In this document: positions 1-7,521 of the stretch, piece after piece
How the letters are laid out: each line of letters starts with the position of its first letter
How positions within the stretch are numbered: position 1 is the first letter of the stretch
Source: an uncultured Oscillospiraceae bacterium
GTDB lineage: Bacteria > Bacillota > Clostridia > Oscillospirales > Ruminococcaceae
Assembly: GCA_934463345.1 (NCBI GenBank)
Contig: CAKSJL010000035.1
Span: 1 to 18,124 of the forward strand
Direction: 5' to 3'
DNA: 18,124 bases
Program-made: the position numbers and the translations under genes
Notes under the pieces: model-generated
The model's input: only the letters and a program-made list of their open reading frames with translations
Databases searched by the model: none
Told to the model about the DNA's origin: nothing

Positions 1-76
1 GACGTGTAACAAGCTTTGAGTTGTATACTGGATCCTGCAATACATCACGCTTTGCGATATTACCTCTTCTTGGCAT
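1..76 (-). CDS. rpsG: 30S ribosomal protein S7, N-terminal part (cut by window edge)
   Basis: The first 25 codons read [20 protein letters not shown] and then KLVTR, the highly conserved S7 N-terminus. S7 nucleates assembly of the 30S head by binding the 3' major domain of 16S rRNA. The start is fixed by an AGGAGGG ribosome binding site at about 84-90, just upstream of the ATG at 74-76. It follows rpsL in the usual str operon order; the fusA and tuf genes expected next would lie outside the window. The gap to rpsL (136 nt) is structured (see 114-143). The gene continues beyond base 1. Confidence 0.95.
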   Translation of the reverse strand, partial: MPRRGNIAKRDVLQDPVYNSKLVTR

Positions 77-113
77 TTCGCTTCCCTCCTTCACATTTTT
101 TCATGAATTCATA

Positions 114-143
114 GGTACTCGTCCACTCTGGAACGTCAAGACC
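114..143 (-). promoter_or_regulatory. Hairpin in the rpsL-rpsG spacer, possible S7 control site
   Basis: In the mRNA sense (143 to 114) the outer stem pairs GGU with ACC and CUUG with CGAG (one bulged U). A four-nucleotide bulge follows, then an inner UCCA/UGGA stem capped by GAG. In Escherichia coli, S7 binds a structured spacer between these two genes and represses translation. That this element plays the same role is inference from position and shape only. Two smaller AU-rich hairpins lie between it and the rpsL stop. Confidence 0.3.
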
Positions 144-212
144 AATGCAGAGGATTTAAATATATAAATCTCCACATATAATCCTGTGGCAGTTATCCTA
201 TTAATCAAAAAA

Positions 213-629
213 TTATTTTGCCTTTGGCTTCTTAGCACCGTACTTTGAACGAGCCTGCATTCTGTTTGCAACGCCCTGAGCATCAAGTGTGCCTCTGATG
301 ATGTGGTAACGTACACCAGGGAGATCCTTAACACGTCCGCCACGAATAAGAACAACACTGTGTTCCTGAAGGTTGTGACCGATACCAGGAATATAAGCTG
401 TAACTTCGTTTCCGTTTGTAAGCTTTACTCTGGCGATCTTTCTCATAGCTGAGTTAGGCTTCTTAGGTGTTGCAGTTCTTACCGCTGTACACACGCCTCT
501 CTTCTGTGGTGAACTCTGATCGATCATTGTCTTCTTCTTGGCATTGTAACCCTTCTGAAGTGCAGGAGCTGTAGATTTTACTTCCAGTACCTGTCTTCCC
601 TTACGTACCAGCTGATTAAATGTTGGCAT
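213..629 (-). CDS. rpsL: 30S ribosomal protein S12
   Basis: This 138-residue protein starts [13 protein letters not shown] and is a full-length S12, a decoding-centre protein of the small ribosomal subunit. It has the extra N-terminal segment typical of Gram-positive S12, which makes it longer than the 124-residue E. coli form. The decoding loops are intact: TPKKPNSA (about residues 54-61) and [13 protein letters not shown] (about 97-109). The two lysines where streptomycin resistance changes classically occur are both present, at about K57 and K101, so the sequence is of the sensitive type. A strong ribosome binding site (GGAGGAG) lies just upstream of the ATG. It is the first gene of the str operon and is served by the promoter at 692-720. 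Confidence 0.98.
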   Translation of the reverse strand: MPTFNQLVRKGRQVLEVKSTAPALQKGYNAKKKTMIDQSSPQKRGVCTAVRTATPKKPNSAMRKIARVKLTNGNEVTAYIPGIGHNLQEHSVVLIRGGRVKDLPGVRYHIIRGTLDAQGVANRMQARSKYGAKKPKAK

Positions 630-655
630 ATTTCTCCTCCTTTTCCCGAAAAATC

Positions 656-686
656 AGCATACAAATGCATAATCCATTTGCATACT
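656..686 (-). promoter_or_regulatory. 5'-terminal stem-loop of the rpsL mRNA
   Basis: In the mRNA sense the arms at 686-675 and 667-656 pair over 12 bp, two of them G-U, around a 7-nt loop. The predicted transcription start, about 7 nt after the -10 box, falls at 685-686, so the stem would begin at the first or second nucleotide of the transcript. 5'-terminal stems are known to protect bacterial mRNAs from decay. A role here as stabiliser or as a protein-binding leader is inference. Confidence 0.5.
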
Positions 687-691
687 TGTTT

Positions 692-720
692 ATTATAATA
701 CTGTTTTTATACTTTGTCAA
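692..720 (-). promoter_or_regulatory. Consensus sigma-A promoter of the str operon
   Basis: On the minus strand the -35 box TTGACA is at 720-715 and the -10 box TATAAT is at 697-692, separated by exactly 17 nt. Both boxes match consensus at 6 of 6 positions, as expected for a highly expressed ribosomal protein operon. It lies 63 nt upstream of the rpsL start codon. Confidence 0.9.
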
Positions 721-769
721 GAGTTTTTTGATATTATCTCTGTATTTTTTATAATTAAAGCAAGATTAC

Positions 770-792
770 AAAAAAGCCTGTCTAACAGTTTT
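770..792 (-). terminator. Weak possible terminator downstream of the rarA unit
   Basis: On the minus strand a short CTGT/ACAG stem is followed by GC and then six T residues. The stem is only 4 bp, so the call is weak. It is placed as expected, after the 64-residue gene and before the rpsL promoter. The rest of 721-891 shows nothing else I can support. Confidence 0.3.
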
Positions 793-891
793 GTAAATTG
801 ATACCTTATTCCTATCAGATCTGTTCTCAGTACTGTAACAATAGCGTATTTTCCATTATGACTTGTTCGGCTGTATATTGTTTCAAGCGTT

Positions 892-1086
892 TTATTTATT
901 CTTGTTTATTCTACTCCATATTTTTTCAATAATCTTTGTAACAGCAAATATTCCAAGACCAACACATATAGATGTAATGCACAGCCTGTTATTGACAGGC
1001 TGCACCTCGCTAATAAGGTCGACACCTATGGCAATGCAAAGTCCAATACCGCCTACAGTCTTTATCATTTTATTATATTCTTTCAT
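892..1086 (-). CDS. Small membrane protein coupled to rarA, function unknown
   Basis: This 64-residue protein has two hydrophobic segments, at about residues 9-26 and 35-54. It ends in a basic tail (KIIEKIWSRINKNK), so both ends probably face the cytoplasm. Its ATG overlaps the rarA stop codon in an ATGA arrangement (1083-1086), a strong sign of a real, translationally coupled gene. A purine-rich AAAGGA near the end of rarA can act as ribosome binding site. I do not recognise a family, and the link to RarA rests only on position. Confidence 0.65.
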   Translation of the reverse strand: MKEYNKMIKTVGGIGLCIAIGVDLISEVQPVNNRLCITSICVGLGIFAVTKIIEKIWSRINKNK

Positions 1087-2360
1087 CCGTTATCCTTTGA
1101 TAATTTGATCTTATCCCAGTACATTTTAGCTGATTGCTCCTGTTTATTGTCTCCATACCTATAATAAATCTTGTCTTTCAATGCATCAGGTATATACTGC
1201 TGTCTGACCCAATGATTTGGATATTCATGCGGATACTTATAAAACTGTCCTTTTACTTTTGCATCTGCTCCATCAAAGTGTTTATTTTGCAGGCATCTTG
1301 GAAAATCCACAGCAAGTCCACCTTGTACATCCGCCATTGCCGAATTAATCGCTTCGTAGGCGCTGTTCGACTTTGGGGCTGTTGCAAGCAGTATTACAGC
1401 CTGTGCAAGAGGTATTCTCGCTTCCGGAAGACCTAACTGCATTGCTGCATCGACACAGGATTTCACGATTGTTATTGCGTTTGGGTAAGCAAGTCCTATG
1501 TCCTCACACGCAATTACTAAAAGTCTTCTTGAAAGCGATATAATATCTCCGGCTTCAAGGAGCCTTGCAGCATAATGCAGTGCAGCATTTTCATCTGAAC
1601 CTCTGATAGATTTCTGAAGAGCCGAAAGGATATCATAATGCTGATCTCCATCTCTGTCATAGCGCATGTTCGAGCGCTGTCCCAGCTGTTTTACTGTTTC
1701 AAGAGTAACTTTTACTCCGTTTTCAGTCAGTTCCCCTGCAAGAACGCTAAGCTCAACAGTATTTACTGCTTTTCGTACATCTCCGCCGCAGCTTAAAGCA
1801 ATATGTTCAGTAACGCCAGTATCAATGTCATACACTGAACCGTTTTTTTGCGCAAGCAAGCTGAATGCACGATCTGCCGCTTTTTGAACTTCGGAAGTTT
1901 CAGGCGGCTTGAACTCGAACACTGTCGAACGGCTTATAACAGCATTAAATACAGCAAAATAAGGATTTTCCGTTGTTGAAGCAATAAGAGTTATATCACC
2001 ATTTTCTATGTATTCAAGAAGGCTCTGCTGCTGCTTTTTATTCAGATATTGAATCTCATCAAGATAAAGTAAAATACCATTCGCGCCTGAAAATGTCCCT
2101 ATTTCGGAAATAACCTCCTTAATATCTGCCGTAGATGCGGAAGTTCCATTAAGTTTGTGGAGAGACATGTTGGTGTTTTCAGCAATAATTCTTGCAACAG
2201 TTGTTTTCCCTGTACCGGACGGACCGTAAAATATCATATTCGGAATGTTTCCGCTGTCAATTATTCTTCTGAGCGGTCGCCCCTCACCCAACAGATGTTT
2301 CTGTCCCACAACTTCATCAAGATTTTTCGGGCGTATCAGATCGGCAAGTGGTGTTGACAT
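1083..2360 (-). CDS. rarA: Replication-associated recombination protein A (AAA+ ATPase)
   Basis: This 425-residue protein belongs to the RarA/MgsA (Mgs1/WRNIP1) clamp-loader-like ATPase family, which acts at stalled replication forks. Seen in order: an N-terminal box with RPKNLDEVVGQKHLL (about 10-24), Walker A GPSGTGKTT (46-54), Walker B LLYLDEIQ (97-104), sensor-1 STTENP (128-133) and a candidate arginine finger SR near 143-144. The rest is the helical lid and tetramerisation region. Its length matches the family. GGAG upstream of the ATG supports the start. It lies 85 nt downstream of glyA, behind the glyA terminator. I see no convincing promoter of its own, so it may depend on readthrough or on a weak promoter. 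Confidence 0.95.
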   Translation of the reverse strand: MSTPLADLIRPKNLDEVVGQKHLLGEGRPLRRIIDSGNIPNMIFYGPSGTGKTTVARIIAENTNMSLHKLNGTSASTADIKEVISEIGTFSGANGILLYLDEIQYLNKKQQQSLLEYIENGDITLIASTTENPYFAVFNAVISRSTVFEFKPPETSEVQKAADRAFSLLAQKNGSVYDIDTGVTEHIALSCGGDVRKAVNTVELSVLAGELTENGVKVTLETVKQLGQRSNMRYDRDGDQHYDILSALQKSIRGSDENAALHYAARLLEAGDIISLSRRLLVIACEDIGLAYPNAITIVKSCVDAAMQLGLPEARIPLAQAVILLATAPKSNSAYEAINSAMADVQGGLAVDFPRCLQNKHFDGADAKVKGQFYKYPHEYPNHWVRQQYIPDALKDKIYYRYGDNKQEQSAKMYWDKIKLSKDNG

Positions 2361-2400
2361 GATTTTCTCCTTTTTGCAAATTTATCAGCTAATAGTCAAA

Positions 2401-2431
2401 GAAAAGACAGGGCGGCTGAATGCCACCCTGT
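2401..2431 (-). terminator. Intrinsic terminator of glyA
   Basis: A 10-bp GC-rich stem (2407-2416 with 2422-2431, one mismatch or wobble) has a 5-nt loop. On the minus strand it is followed by CTTTTCTTTG. It starts about 15 nt after the glyA stop codon, which is the expected place. Confidence 0.85.
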
Positions 2432-2445
2432 AAATCTTTCTTCAA

Positions 2446-3699
2446 TTATTCATAAAGAGGATACTTTGTACAAATCTCTGTTACACCATCACGAATAAAG
2501 TCTGCCTTATTATCAAAATCCTTAGCTGCAAGGTAAATATATTCAGCGATCTTTTCCATTTCAGCTTCTTTCAGTCCTCTTGTTGTAACGGCAGGAGTAC
2601 CGATTCTGAGTCCGCTTGTTACAAACGGCTTCTGAGGATCATTAGGAATAGCATTCTTGTTTACTGTAATATAAACCTCATCAAGACGATGTTCAAGCTC
2701 CTTGCCAGTTATATCAAATGGGCGAAGGTCAACAAGCATAAGATGATTGTCAGTACCGCCTGAAACAAGATTGAATCCTCTTTCAACAAGACCCTTTGCA
2801 AGAGCCTGAGCATTTTTTACAACCTGCTGCTGATACGTTTTAAATTCCGGCTTCAGCGCTTCACCGAAGCATACAGCCTTGCCCGCAATAACATGCATAA
2901 GGGGACCACCCTGAATACCCGGGAAAATAGCCTTGTTTATCTTCTTTGCAAGCTCTTCATCATTTGTAAGAATAAGACCGCCTCTTGGACCCCTGAGTGT
3001 TTTATGTGTTGTTGTTGTAACAACATCTGCATAGCCGACAGGTGTAGGATGGCATCCAGCTGCAACAAGACCAGCGATATGTGCCATATCAACCATAAGA
3101 TATGCTCCGACTGATTTTGCGATTTCAGACAGGCGCTTAAAGTCAATGATTCTTGGATATGCTGATGCTCCGGCAACGATAAGCTTAGGTTTGTTTTCCT
3201 TTGCAAGCTCTTCTATTTTGTCATAGTCAATTGTTTCATCATCACCAAGACCGTATGAAATAAAATTAAAATATTTTCCGGAAAGGTTTACCGGAGAGCC
3301 ATGTGTAAGGTGTCCTCCATGTGCAAGGCTCATGCCCAAAACTGTATCTCCCGGTTCAAGGAGCGCAAAATAAACAGCTGTATTTGCCTGTGCTCCTGAA
3401 TGAGCCTGAACATTTGCATACTGAGCGCCGAATAGCTTCTTTGCTCTTTCAATTGCGATATCTTCAACAATATCAACACACTCACAGCCGCCATAGTAGC
3501 GTTTTCCAGGATATCCTTCTGCATATTTGTTTGTAAGCACAGAACCCATTGCAGCCATTACTTCAGGAGAAACTATATTTTCACTCGCAATAAGCTCAAG
3601 ATTTCTTTTCTGTCTTGCAAGTTCCTTAGCCATTGCTTCTCCAACTTCAGGATCCGACTTTGAAACAAAGCCAATTGTATCAATAAGATTTTCGTACAT
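2446..3699 (-). CDS. glyA: Serine hydroxymethyltransferase
   Basis: This 417-residue PLP enzyme interconverts serine plus tetrahydrofolate and glycine plus 5,10-methylene-tetrahydrofolate in the cytoplasm, the main one-carbon entry point. It shows the fold-type I signature [14 protein letters not shown] with the Schiff-base lysine at K233. The cofactor-contacting D204 and H207 lie in [10 protein letters not shown], and the N-terminal [10 protein letters not shown] and [15 protein letters not shown] motifs are intact. The length is the family norm. The ATG is preceded by AAGGAAA. It stands as a single-gene unit, with its own promoter at 3735-3763 and the terminator at 2401-2431. Confidence 0.98.
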   Translation of the reverse strand: MYENLIDTIGFVSKSDPEVGEAMAKELARQKRNLELIASENIVSPEVMAAMGSVLTNKYAEGYPGKRYYGGCECVDIVEDIAIERAKKLFGAQYANVQAHSGAQANTAVYFALLEPGDTVLGMSLAHGGHLTHGSPVNLSGKYFNFISYGLGDDETIDYDKIEELAKENKPKLIVAGASAYPRIIDFKRLSEIAKSVGAYLMVDMAHIAGLVAAGCHPTPVGYADVVTTTTHKTLRGPRGGLILTNDEELAKKINKAIFPGIQGGPLMHVIAGKAVCFGEALKPEFKTYQQQVVKNAQALAKGLVERGFNLVSGGTDNHLMLVDLRPFDITGKELEHRLDEVYITVNKNAIPNDPQKPFVTSGLRIGTPAVTTRGLKEAEMEKIAEYIYLAAKDFDNKADFIRDGVTEICTKYPLYE

Positions 3700-3734
3700 T
3701 TCAAAATTTCCTTTCGAGTTTATTAATAGTCTTT

Positions 3735-3763
3735 ATTATACACCAATACAAAGGAAATTTCAA
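3735..3763 (-). promoter_or_regulatory. Sigma-A promoter of glyA
   Basis: On the minus strand TTGAAA (3763-3758) and TATAAT (3740-3735) are separated by 17 nt. The -10 is perfect and the -35 matches 5 of 6. The predicted leader is only about 28 nt, too short for a riboswitch. Confidence 0.8.
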
Positions 3764-3814
3764 TAGATTTTATACGATTATTTGATATTTTTTATGTTTT
3801 AAGAGCTAAAACTT

Positions 3815-4132
3815 CTATTTTGAATTTATATTTTCTCTTAAAAAACAAAGAGCCGCATTATAAATCAAGGATGGCTTTATGTTATATTTTAAAAGCATTT
3901 CTGCAAATTCTGCAGCAGTTTTAAGATCAGAAGAAAAATTATCAATAGATTCCTTGAATTTTACAGGACCTATTCCCTTTTCCGCCTCAACTCCATACAT
4001 AATGCATCTTCTCCCGTTACGAACTGCATGTCCGGTTGTAACACGATATGTAACCCGATTATTTCCTACAACCTCCATATAGCATGTTCTCTCCGATAAA
4101 TTACTGTTTTCTCTTTTTTCTGCTGTAATCAT
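3815..4132 (-). CDS. DUF6514-like small protein, function unknown
   Basis: This 105-residue soluble protein has no membrane segment or signal peptide. The middle reads CIMYGVEAE, followed by an acidic stretch and KESIDNFSSDLKTAAEFAEM, ending in a helical segment. The YGV core, the ESI-x-N-x-S-x-D segment and the closing helix resemble the DUF6514 family of Clostridia as I recall it; a profile search was not possible. The start is supported by AAGGGT upstream of the ATG. It appears monocistronic, with a promoter at 4164-4192. Only a weak AU hairpin follows the stop (about 3790-3810). Confidence 0.7.
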   Translation of the reverse strand: MITAEKRENSNLSERTCYMEVVGNNRVTYRVTTGHAVRNGRRCIMYGVEAEKGIGPVKFKESIDNFSSDLKTAAEFAEMLLKYNIKPSLIYNAALCFLRENINSK

Positions 4133-4163
4133 AATTTTGTTACCCTTTCTTTTTGATAAGAAA

Positions 4164-4192
4164 ATTATAACACTAAACCCCGCTGCTGTGAA
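4164..4192 (-). promoter_or_regulatory. Sigma-A promoter of the DUF6514-like gene, embedded in a terminator-like hairpin
   Basis: On the minus strand TTCACA (4192-4187) and TATAAT (4169-4164) have a 17-nt spacer. The -35 matches 5 of 6 and the -10 matches 6 of 6. The -35 box lies in the loop of the hairpin at 4175-4200, and one stem arm fills most of the spacer. Confidence 0.7.
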
Positions 4193-4204
4193 CGGGGTTT
4201 TTTT
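4175..4204. terminator. GC-rich terminator hairpin after the queA-tgt-mntP block
   Basis: AAACCCCG (4175-4182) pairs perfectly with CGGGGTTT (4193-4200) across a 10-nt loop. The seven-T tract (4198-4204) lies on the plus-strand side, and on the minus strand the tail is only TTTAGTGTT. Position suggests it ends the leftward operon, while sequence favours rightward termination. It may work in both directions. Confidence 0.6.
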
Positions 4205-4235
4205 GATATGTTTTATTGAAATATGCTGAAATTTA

Positions 4236-4451
4236 TTAAAAAACGCCTATAACGTCTGCGACCTGTGATATAAGCCATATACTCGCAATTAAAACCAATA
4301 AAGAAATTATTCCTCCAATAATATAAATTCCGGTATATATCCATACCTTTTTCAAATTCTTTCTGATTTTAAATAAATTTATAGCCATTTTTATAAAAAT
4401 AACTGTCGATGCAGCAGCAAATAAAATGCATAAAAATAATACTATCCCCAT
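4236..4451 (-). CDS. Small two-helix membrane protein, function unknown
   Basis: This 71-residue protein is mostly two hydrophobic segments (about 3-26 and 38-62), joined by a basic cytoplasmic loop FKIRKNLKK. An AGAAAGG sequence lies 11 nt upstream of the ATG, a slightly long spacing. It starts 25 nt after mntP and is probably the last gene of the seven-gene leftward block. I do not recognise a family, and nothing beyond its position links it to manganese export. Confidence 0.55.
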   Translation of the reverse strand: MGIVLFLCILFAAASTVIFIKMAINLFKIRKNLKKVWIYTGIYIIGGIISLLVLIASIWLISQVADVIGVF

Positions 4452-4476
4452 AGCAACAGTTTACCTTTCTATGCTC

Positions 4477-5043
4477 TTACGAAAAAAATGTGTGTTCCAC
4501 AAAGATTTTTACGCCTATTGCCACCAGAATAAGACCTCCGACAAGCTGAGCTTTATTATTTAAAACAGTTCCGAATTTTTTTCCTACAAACACTCCAATA
4601 ACACTAATGGTAAATGTTATACAACATATAGATGAAGCTGCGAAAGCAATATTTACATTATCAAGCGCCGCAAAGCTGACTCCTACTGCAAGGGCATCGA
4701 TACTTGTTGCTATTCCCTGCATAAACAGCATTTTGGCGCTAAGACAGACCGCATCATTTTTATCATCTTCTTTTTTAAACGACTCAACTATCATCTGAAC
4801 ACCGATAAAACCAAGAAGCACAAGTGCAATAATATGATCAAAGGCTGTTATGTACTTTGCAAATCCCATACCAAGAAAATATCCGGTAAGCGGCATTATT
4901 CCCTGAAATCCGCCAAAGCAAAGTCCTATCAGAAGTGCTTTGCCCCAACGTATTTCTTTACAGCAAAGTCCATTGGTAACTGAAACTGCAAATGCATCCA
5001 TTGAAAGTCCTATGCCTATTAATATTAGTTCTGTTATACTCAT
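4477..5043 (-). CDS. mntP: Putative manganese efflux pump MntP
   Basis: This 188-residue polytopic protein has six predicted membrane segments and the internal repeat of the MntP (formerly DUF204) family, which exports excess Mn2+. The repeat signatures are GLSMDAFAVSVTNG (12-25) and GIATSIDALAVGVSFA (110-125). They carry the family's conserved acidic residues D16 and D116. The start has GGAG 7 nt upstream, and the gene begins 9 nt after tgt, so it is co-transcribed with it. Many mntP genes are controlled by a yybP-ykoY manganese riboswitch; none fits in the 9-nt gap, so Mn-dependent control is not evident here. Confidence 0.93.
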   Translation of the reverse strand: MSITELILIGIGLSMDAFAVSVTNGLCCKEIRWGKALLIGLCFGGFQGIMPLTGYFLGMGFAKYITAFDHIIALVLLGFIGVQMIVESFKKEDDKNDAVCLSAKMLFMQGIATSIDALAVGVSFAALDNVNIAFAASSICCITFTISVIGVFVGKKFGTVLNNKAQLVGGLILVAIGVKIFVEHTFFS

Positions 5044-5052
5044 AATGTTCTC

Positions 5053-6183
5053 CTAAATTCTTTCAGCAAGCAATTGCGAATATTTATTTCTGAACTGCTC
5101 AAATGTTCCATTATCAAGCGTTTCTCTGATTTTTTCAGCAAGAGTATTGTAAAAATAAAGATTATGCATTACAGCAAGTCTTCCTGCAAGCATTTCTCCT
5201 GCTTTAAAGAGATGACGTATATATGCTCTTGAAAAGCTTTTGCAGACAGGACAGTCACATTCCGTATCAATTGGCTTATCATCCGTTTCATAACATTTAT
5301 TTGTAAGATGCATTATCCCCTTCCATGTAAACACTGTAGCATGTCTTGCATTACGACTCGGCATAACGCAGTCAAACATATCAACGCCTCTTGCAACAGC
5401 TTCAATAATATTTGAAGGAGTACCCACTCCCATTAGGTATCTTGGCTTGTCTGCTGGCATAAATGGCTCGACAACATCAATTATCCTGTACATTTCCTCT
5501 GTAGGCTCACCAACCGCAAGTCCTCCTATTGCATATCCGTCAAGGTCAAGCTTTGCAATGTCCTCCATATGCTTTATACGAAGATCGTCATATGTGCTTC
5601 CCTGATTTATTCCGAAAAGCATCTGCTTTTTATTTATTGTATCACTTAATGAATTGAGCCTTTCCATTTCTTCCTTACAGCGATAAAGCCAGCGTGTTGT
5701 CCTTTCTATTGAATTTGCTGTGTAGTCATGCTCAGATGGATTTTCAATACACTCATCAAATCCCATTGCAATCGTTGATGCAAGATTTGACTGAATCTGC
5801 ATGCTCTCTTCAGGTCCCATAAAAATACGTCTGCCGTCTATATGTGAAGCAAAATAAACGCCTTCTACTTTAATTTTACGCAGCTTTGCAAGAGAAAATA
5901 CCTGAAATCCACCGCTGTCTGTAAGAATTGGTCTGTGCCAGTTCATAAATTTATGAAGTCCGCCCATTTCTTTTATAACTTTATCTGTCGGACGAAGATG
6001 AAGATGATATGTATTGCACAGCTCAACCTGACATTTTAAGTCTACAAGATCAAGTGAAGAGATACCGCCTTTTATTGCAGCAGCTGTTCCTACATTCATA
6101 AAACAAGGGGTCTGAAACGTTCCATGAACTGTTTCAAACTGCCCTCTTCTTGCTTTTCCTTCTTTTTTCAGTAAAGTGTACAT
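5053..6183 (-). CDS. tgt: tRNA-guanine transglycosylase
   Basis: This 376-residue enzyme exchanges G34 in the anticodon of Tyr, His, Asn and Asp tRNAs for preQ1, the first tRNA-level step of queuosine synthesis. The general base is D89 in LTDSGGFQVFSL. The likely covalent nucleophile is D271 in GVDMFDCVMPSRNARH. The substrate loop LMGVGTP is at 250-256. The zinc site is C309, C311, C314 and H340, with the canonical spacing. Length is normal for the bacterial enzyme. A strong AGGAGGA ribosome binding site precedes the ATG. It lies 49 nt downstream of the DUF3592 gene with no terminator between, in the same block as queA, which carries out the next step. Confidence 0.98.
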   Translation of the reverse strand: MYTLLKKEGKARRGQFETVHGTFQTPCFMNVGTAAAIKGGISSLDLVDLKCQVELCNTYHLHLRPTDKVIKEMGGLHKFMNWHRPILTDSGGFQVFSLAKLRKIKVEGVYFASHIDGRRIFMGPEESMQIQSNLASTIAMGFDECIENPSEHDYTANSIERTTRWLYRCKEEMERLNSLSDTINKKQMLFGINQGSTYDDLRIKHMEDIAKLDLDGYAIGGLAVGEPTEEMYRIIDVVEPFMPADKPRYLMGVGTPSNIIEAVARGVDMFDCVMPSRNARHATVFTWKGIMHLTNKCYETDDKPIDTECDCPVCKSFSRAYIRHLFKAGEMLAGRLAVMHNLYFYNTLAEKIRETLDNGTFEQFRNKYSQLLAERI

Positions 6184-6232
6184 AGTTCCTCCTTTTATTC
6201 TGACTATCGCTTTTAACTACATTCATTATTTC

Positions 6233-6958
6233 CTATCTGTAGTCATGTACATTTTCTTCTGATCTGTATTTGTCTATAAGCTCGAAAATATCTACGTAAG
6301 ACCTTTTCTTATTATTTCTGTCTACATATACTGTAACTTCACTTCCAATCAATTCTGATATGTTAAAGGTTACATTTTCTGAACTATAAAGGTATTTTTC
6401 ACCATCAAACAGATTTATAATCTCGCATTCTGCTTTAAACGGATGATGTCCGTTTATTCTTACAGCATTGTTTACTACTACATCCGTAATTATGCCTGTC
6501 AGTTTGTCGCCGGCCTGCATAAGCTTTTTTCGGCGATTTACAGACAATATAGTCACACCGATAAAAACCAATCCAAATATAGCAAAAACACCGCCAATAA
6601 CTACAAATATCAGCTCAGGAATTACAGAACCGGAACTTAGCTCAGAAGGATTTTCAGGATTGTAATAAACACTGATTTTATCCCCCTCTGACATTCCGGA
6701 AGTGTAATATCCAAGATTTTCTTCGAAAATTCTGCCATCAACTTCATAACTGACCCATATATCACGCTCTGTACGATTTTCATCGTAGCCTGATTCTACT
6801 CTGATTATTTCAGCTTCAGTCTGTACAGCGTTATTCATAAATGATTCATGATTTACAAGGGTGATTATACCTAATGCAAGGAATATGATTCCTATTACAC
6901 TAAAAATAATTCCAACAATCGTAAACACTGAATTTGCATTTTTAAATTTCGTTCTCAT
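6233..6958 (-). CDS. DUF3592-type membrane protein
   Basis: This 241-residue protein has two membrane helices, at about 12-35 and 115-140. The segment between them, probably extracellular, carries the DUF3592-like pattern: TEAEIIRV, then IWVSYEVDGRIFEENLGYY, then GDKISVYYNPENPSE. The C-terminal part after the second helix repeats a similar beta-rich layout (KLTGIITDVVVNN, then SEVTVYVDRNNKK), suggesting two related modules. Its start overlaps the end of the upstream gene by 17 nt, and AAAGGGAA lies 5 nt before the ATG. Function of the family is unknown; its place between queA and tgt is noted but does not establish a role. Confidence 0.75.
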   Translation of the reverse strand: MRTKFKNANSVFTIVGIIFSVIGIIFLALGIITLVNHESFMNNAVQTEAEIIRVESGYDENRTERDIWVSYEVDGRIFEENLGYYTSGMSEGDKISVYYNPENPSELSSGSVIPELIFVVIGGVFAIFGLVFIGVTILSVNRRKKLMQAGDKLTGIITDVVVNNAVRINGHHPFKAECEIINLFDGEKYLYSSENVTFNISELIGSEVTVYVDRNNKKRSYVDIFELIDKYRSEENVHDYR

Positions 6959-7511
6959 AGTTTGTTCCCTTTAATATTCTATTGGAATATGTATTTCTGA
7001 TACCAAAAATAAATACTACTATTACAAGTATGTCAAAGACAACAGCCGGAATTGCAGTTTTAATACCAATCGGGAAAAAGAGCACCGAATACATAAGGCA
7101 TGCAACAAGCATAAAGAAATATCCAAATCCTGAAGCTATCCTGTATGCAAGAAGTCTTTTTTTATTTGTGTCAGAATATATAAGCCTTGCGGTAACAGCA
7201 AAAACTGCAATAATCGCAGAGATTACCCCCGGAACTATAACACCAAAGCCTAAAAGCATTGCGTTCCCAAAAGCCCCCAGACCATAACCTATTCCTTCGA
7301 TTATCATTCCATACCCCGCAACATCATCTACTTCTCCTTCCAGACTGCTTAATTTATTAAGTTCCGCCTTCATTTCATTAAGCTGTGTATTGGCAATTAT
7401 ATATATTGCCAGACATATCAACAGTATAACCACAAGAAATGCTGCAACTGACATTACAGAAACAAAGTTGAAATTCACCGGACGCTTTATATACTCTTTG
7501 AATTTGTTCAT
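6942..7511 (-). CDS. Four-helix membrane protein, function unknown
   Basis: This 189-residue protein has four predicted membrane segments, at about 17-40, 84-110, 120-146 and 150-172. After the first lies a polar region with a short heptad-like stretch (NEMKAELNKLSSLEGE), which could be an external coiled coil. A glycine-rich stretch GYGMIIEGIGYGLGAFG precedes helix two. No family was recognised. It starts 10 nt after the PAS gene with GGAG 6 nt before the ATG, and it overlaps the next gene by 17 nt, so all three are almost surely co-transcribed. No transporter signature is visible. Confidence 0.7.
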   Translation of the reverse strand: MNKFKEYIKRPVNFNFVSVMSVAAFLVVILLICLAIYIIANTQLNEMKAELNKLSSLEGEVDDVAGYGMIIEGIGYGLGAFGNAMLLGFGVIVPGVISAIIAVFAVTARLIYSDTNKKRLLAYRIASGFGYFFMLVACLMYSVLFFPIGIKTAIPAVVFDILVIVVFIFGIRNTYSNRILKGTNYENEI

Positions 7512-7521
7512 GGCTTACTCC

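Noticed and set aside
863..1108. Rightward open frame of 81 codons opposite the small membrane protein
   Set aside because: It is antisense to a coupled gene with the ATGA overlap and has no ribosome binding site or recognisable product.
2361..2400. Promoter for rarA from a TTGACT in this gap
   Set aside because: No -10 box lies at a suitable distance, so I could not support a promoter.
3790..3810. Terminator after the 105-residue gene
   Set aside because: A 6-bp stem of almost only A-T pairs with no clean T-run is too weak to call.
5044..5052. Manganese (yybP-ykoY) riboswitch for mntP
   Set aside because: Only 9 nt separate tgt and mntP, so no riboswitch fits, and none was seen upstream of the block.
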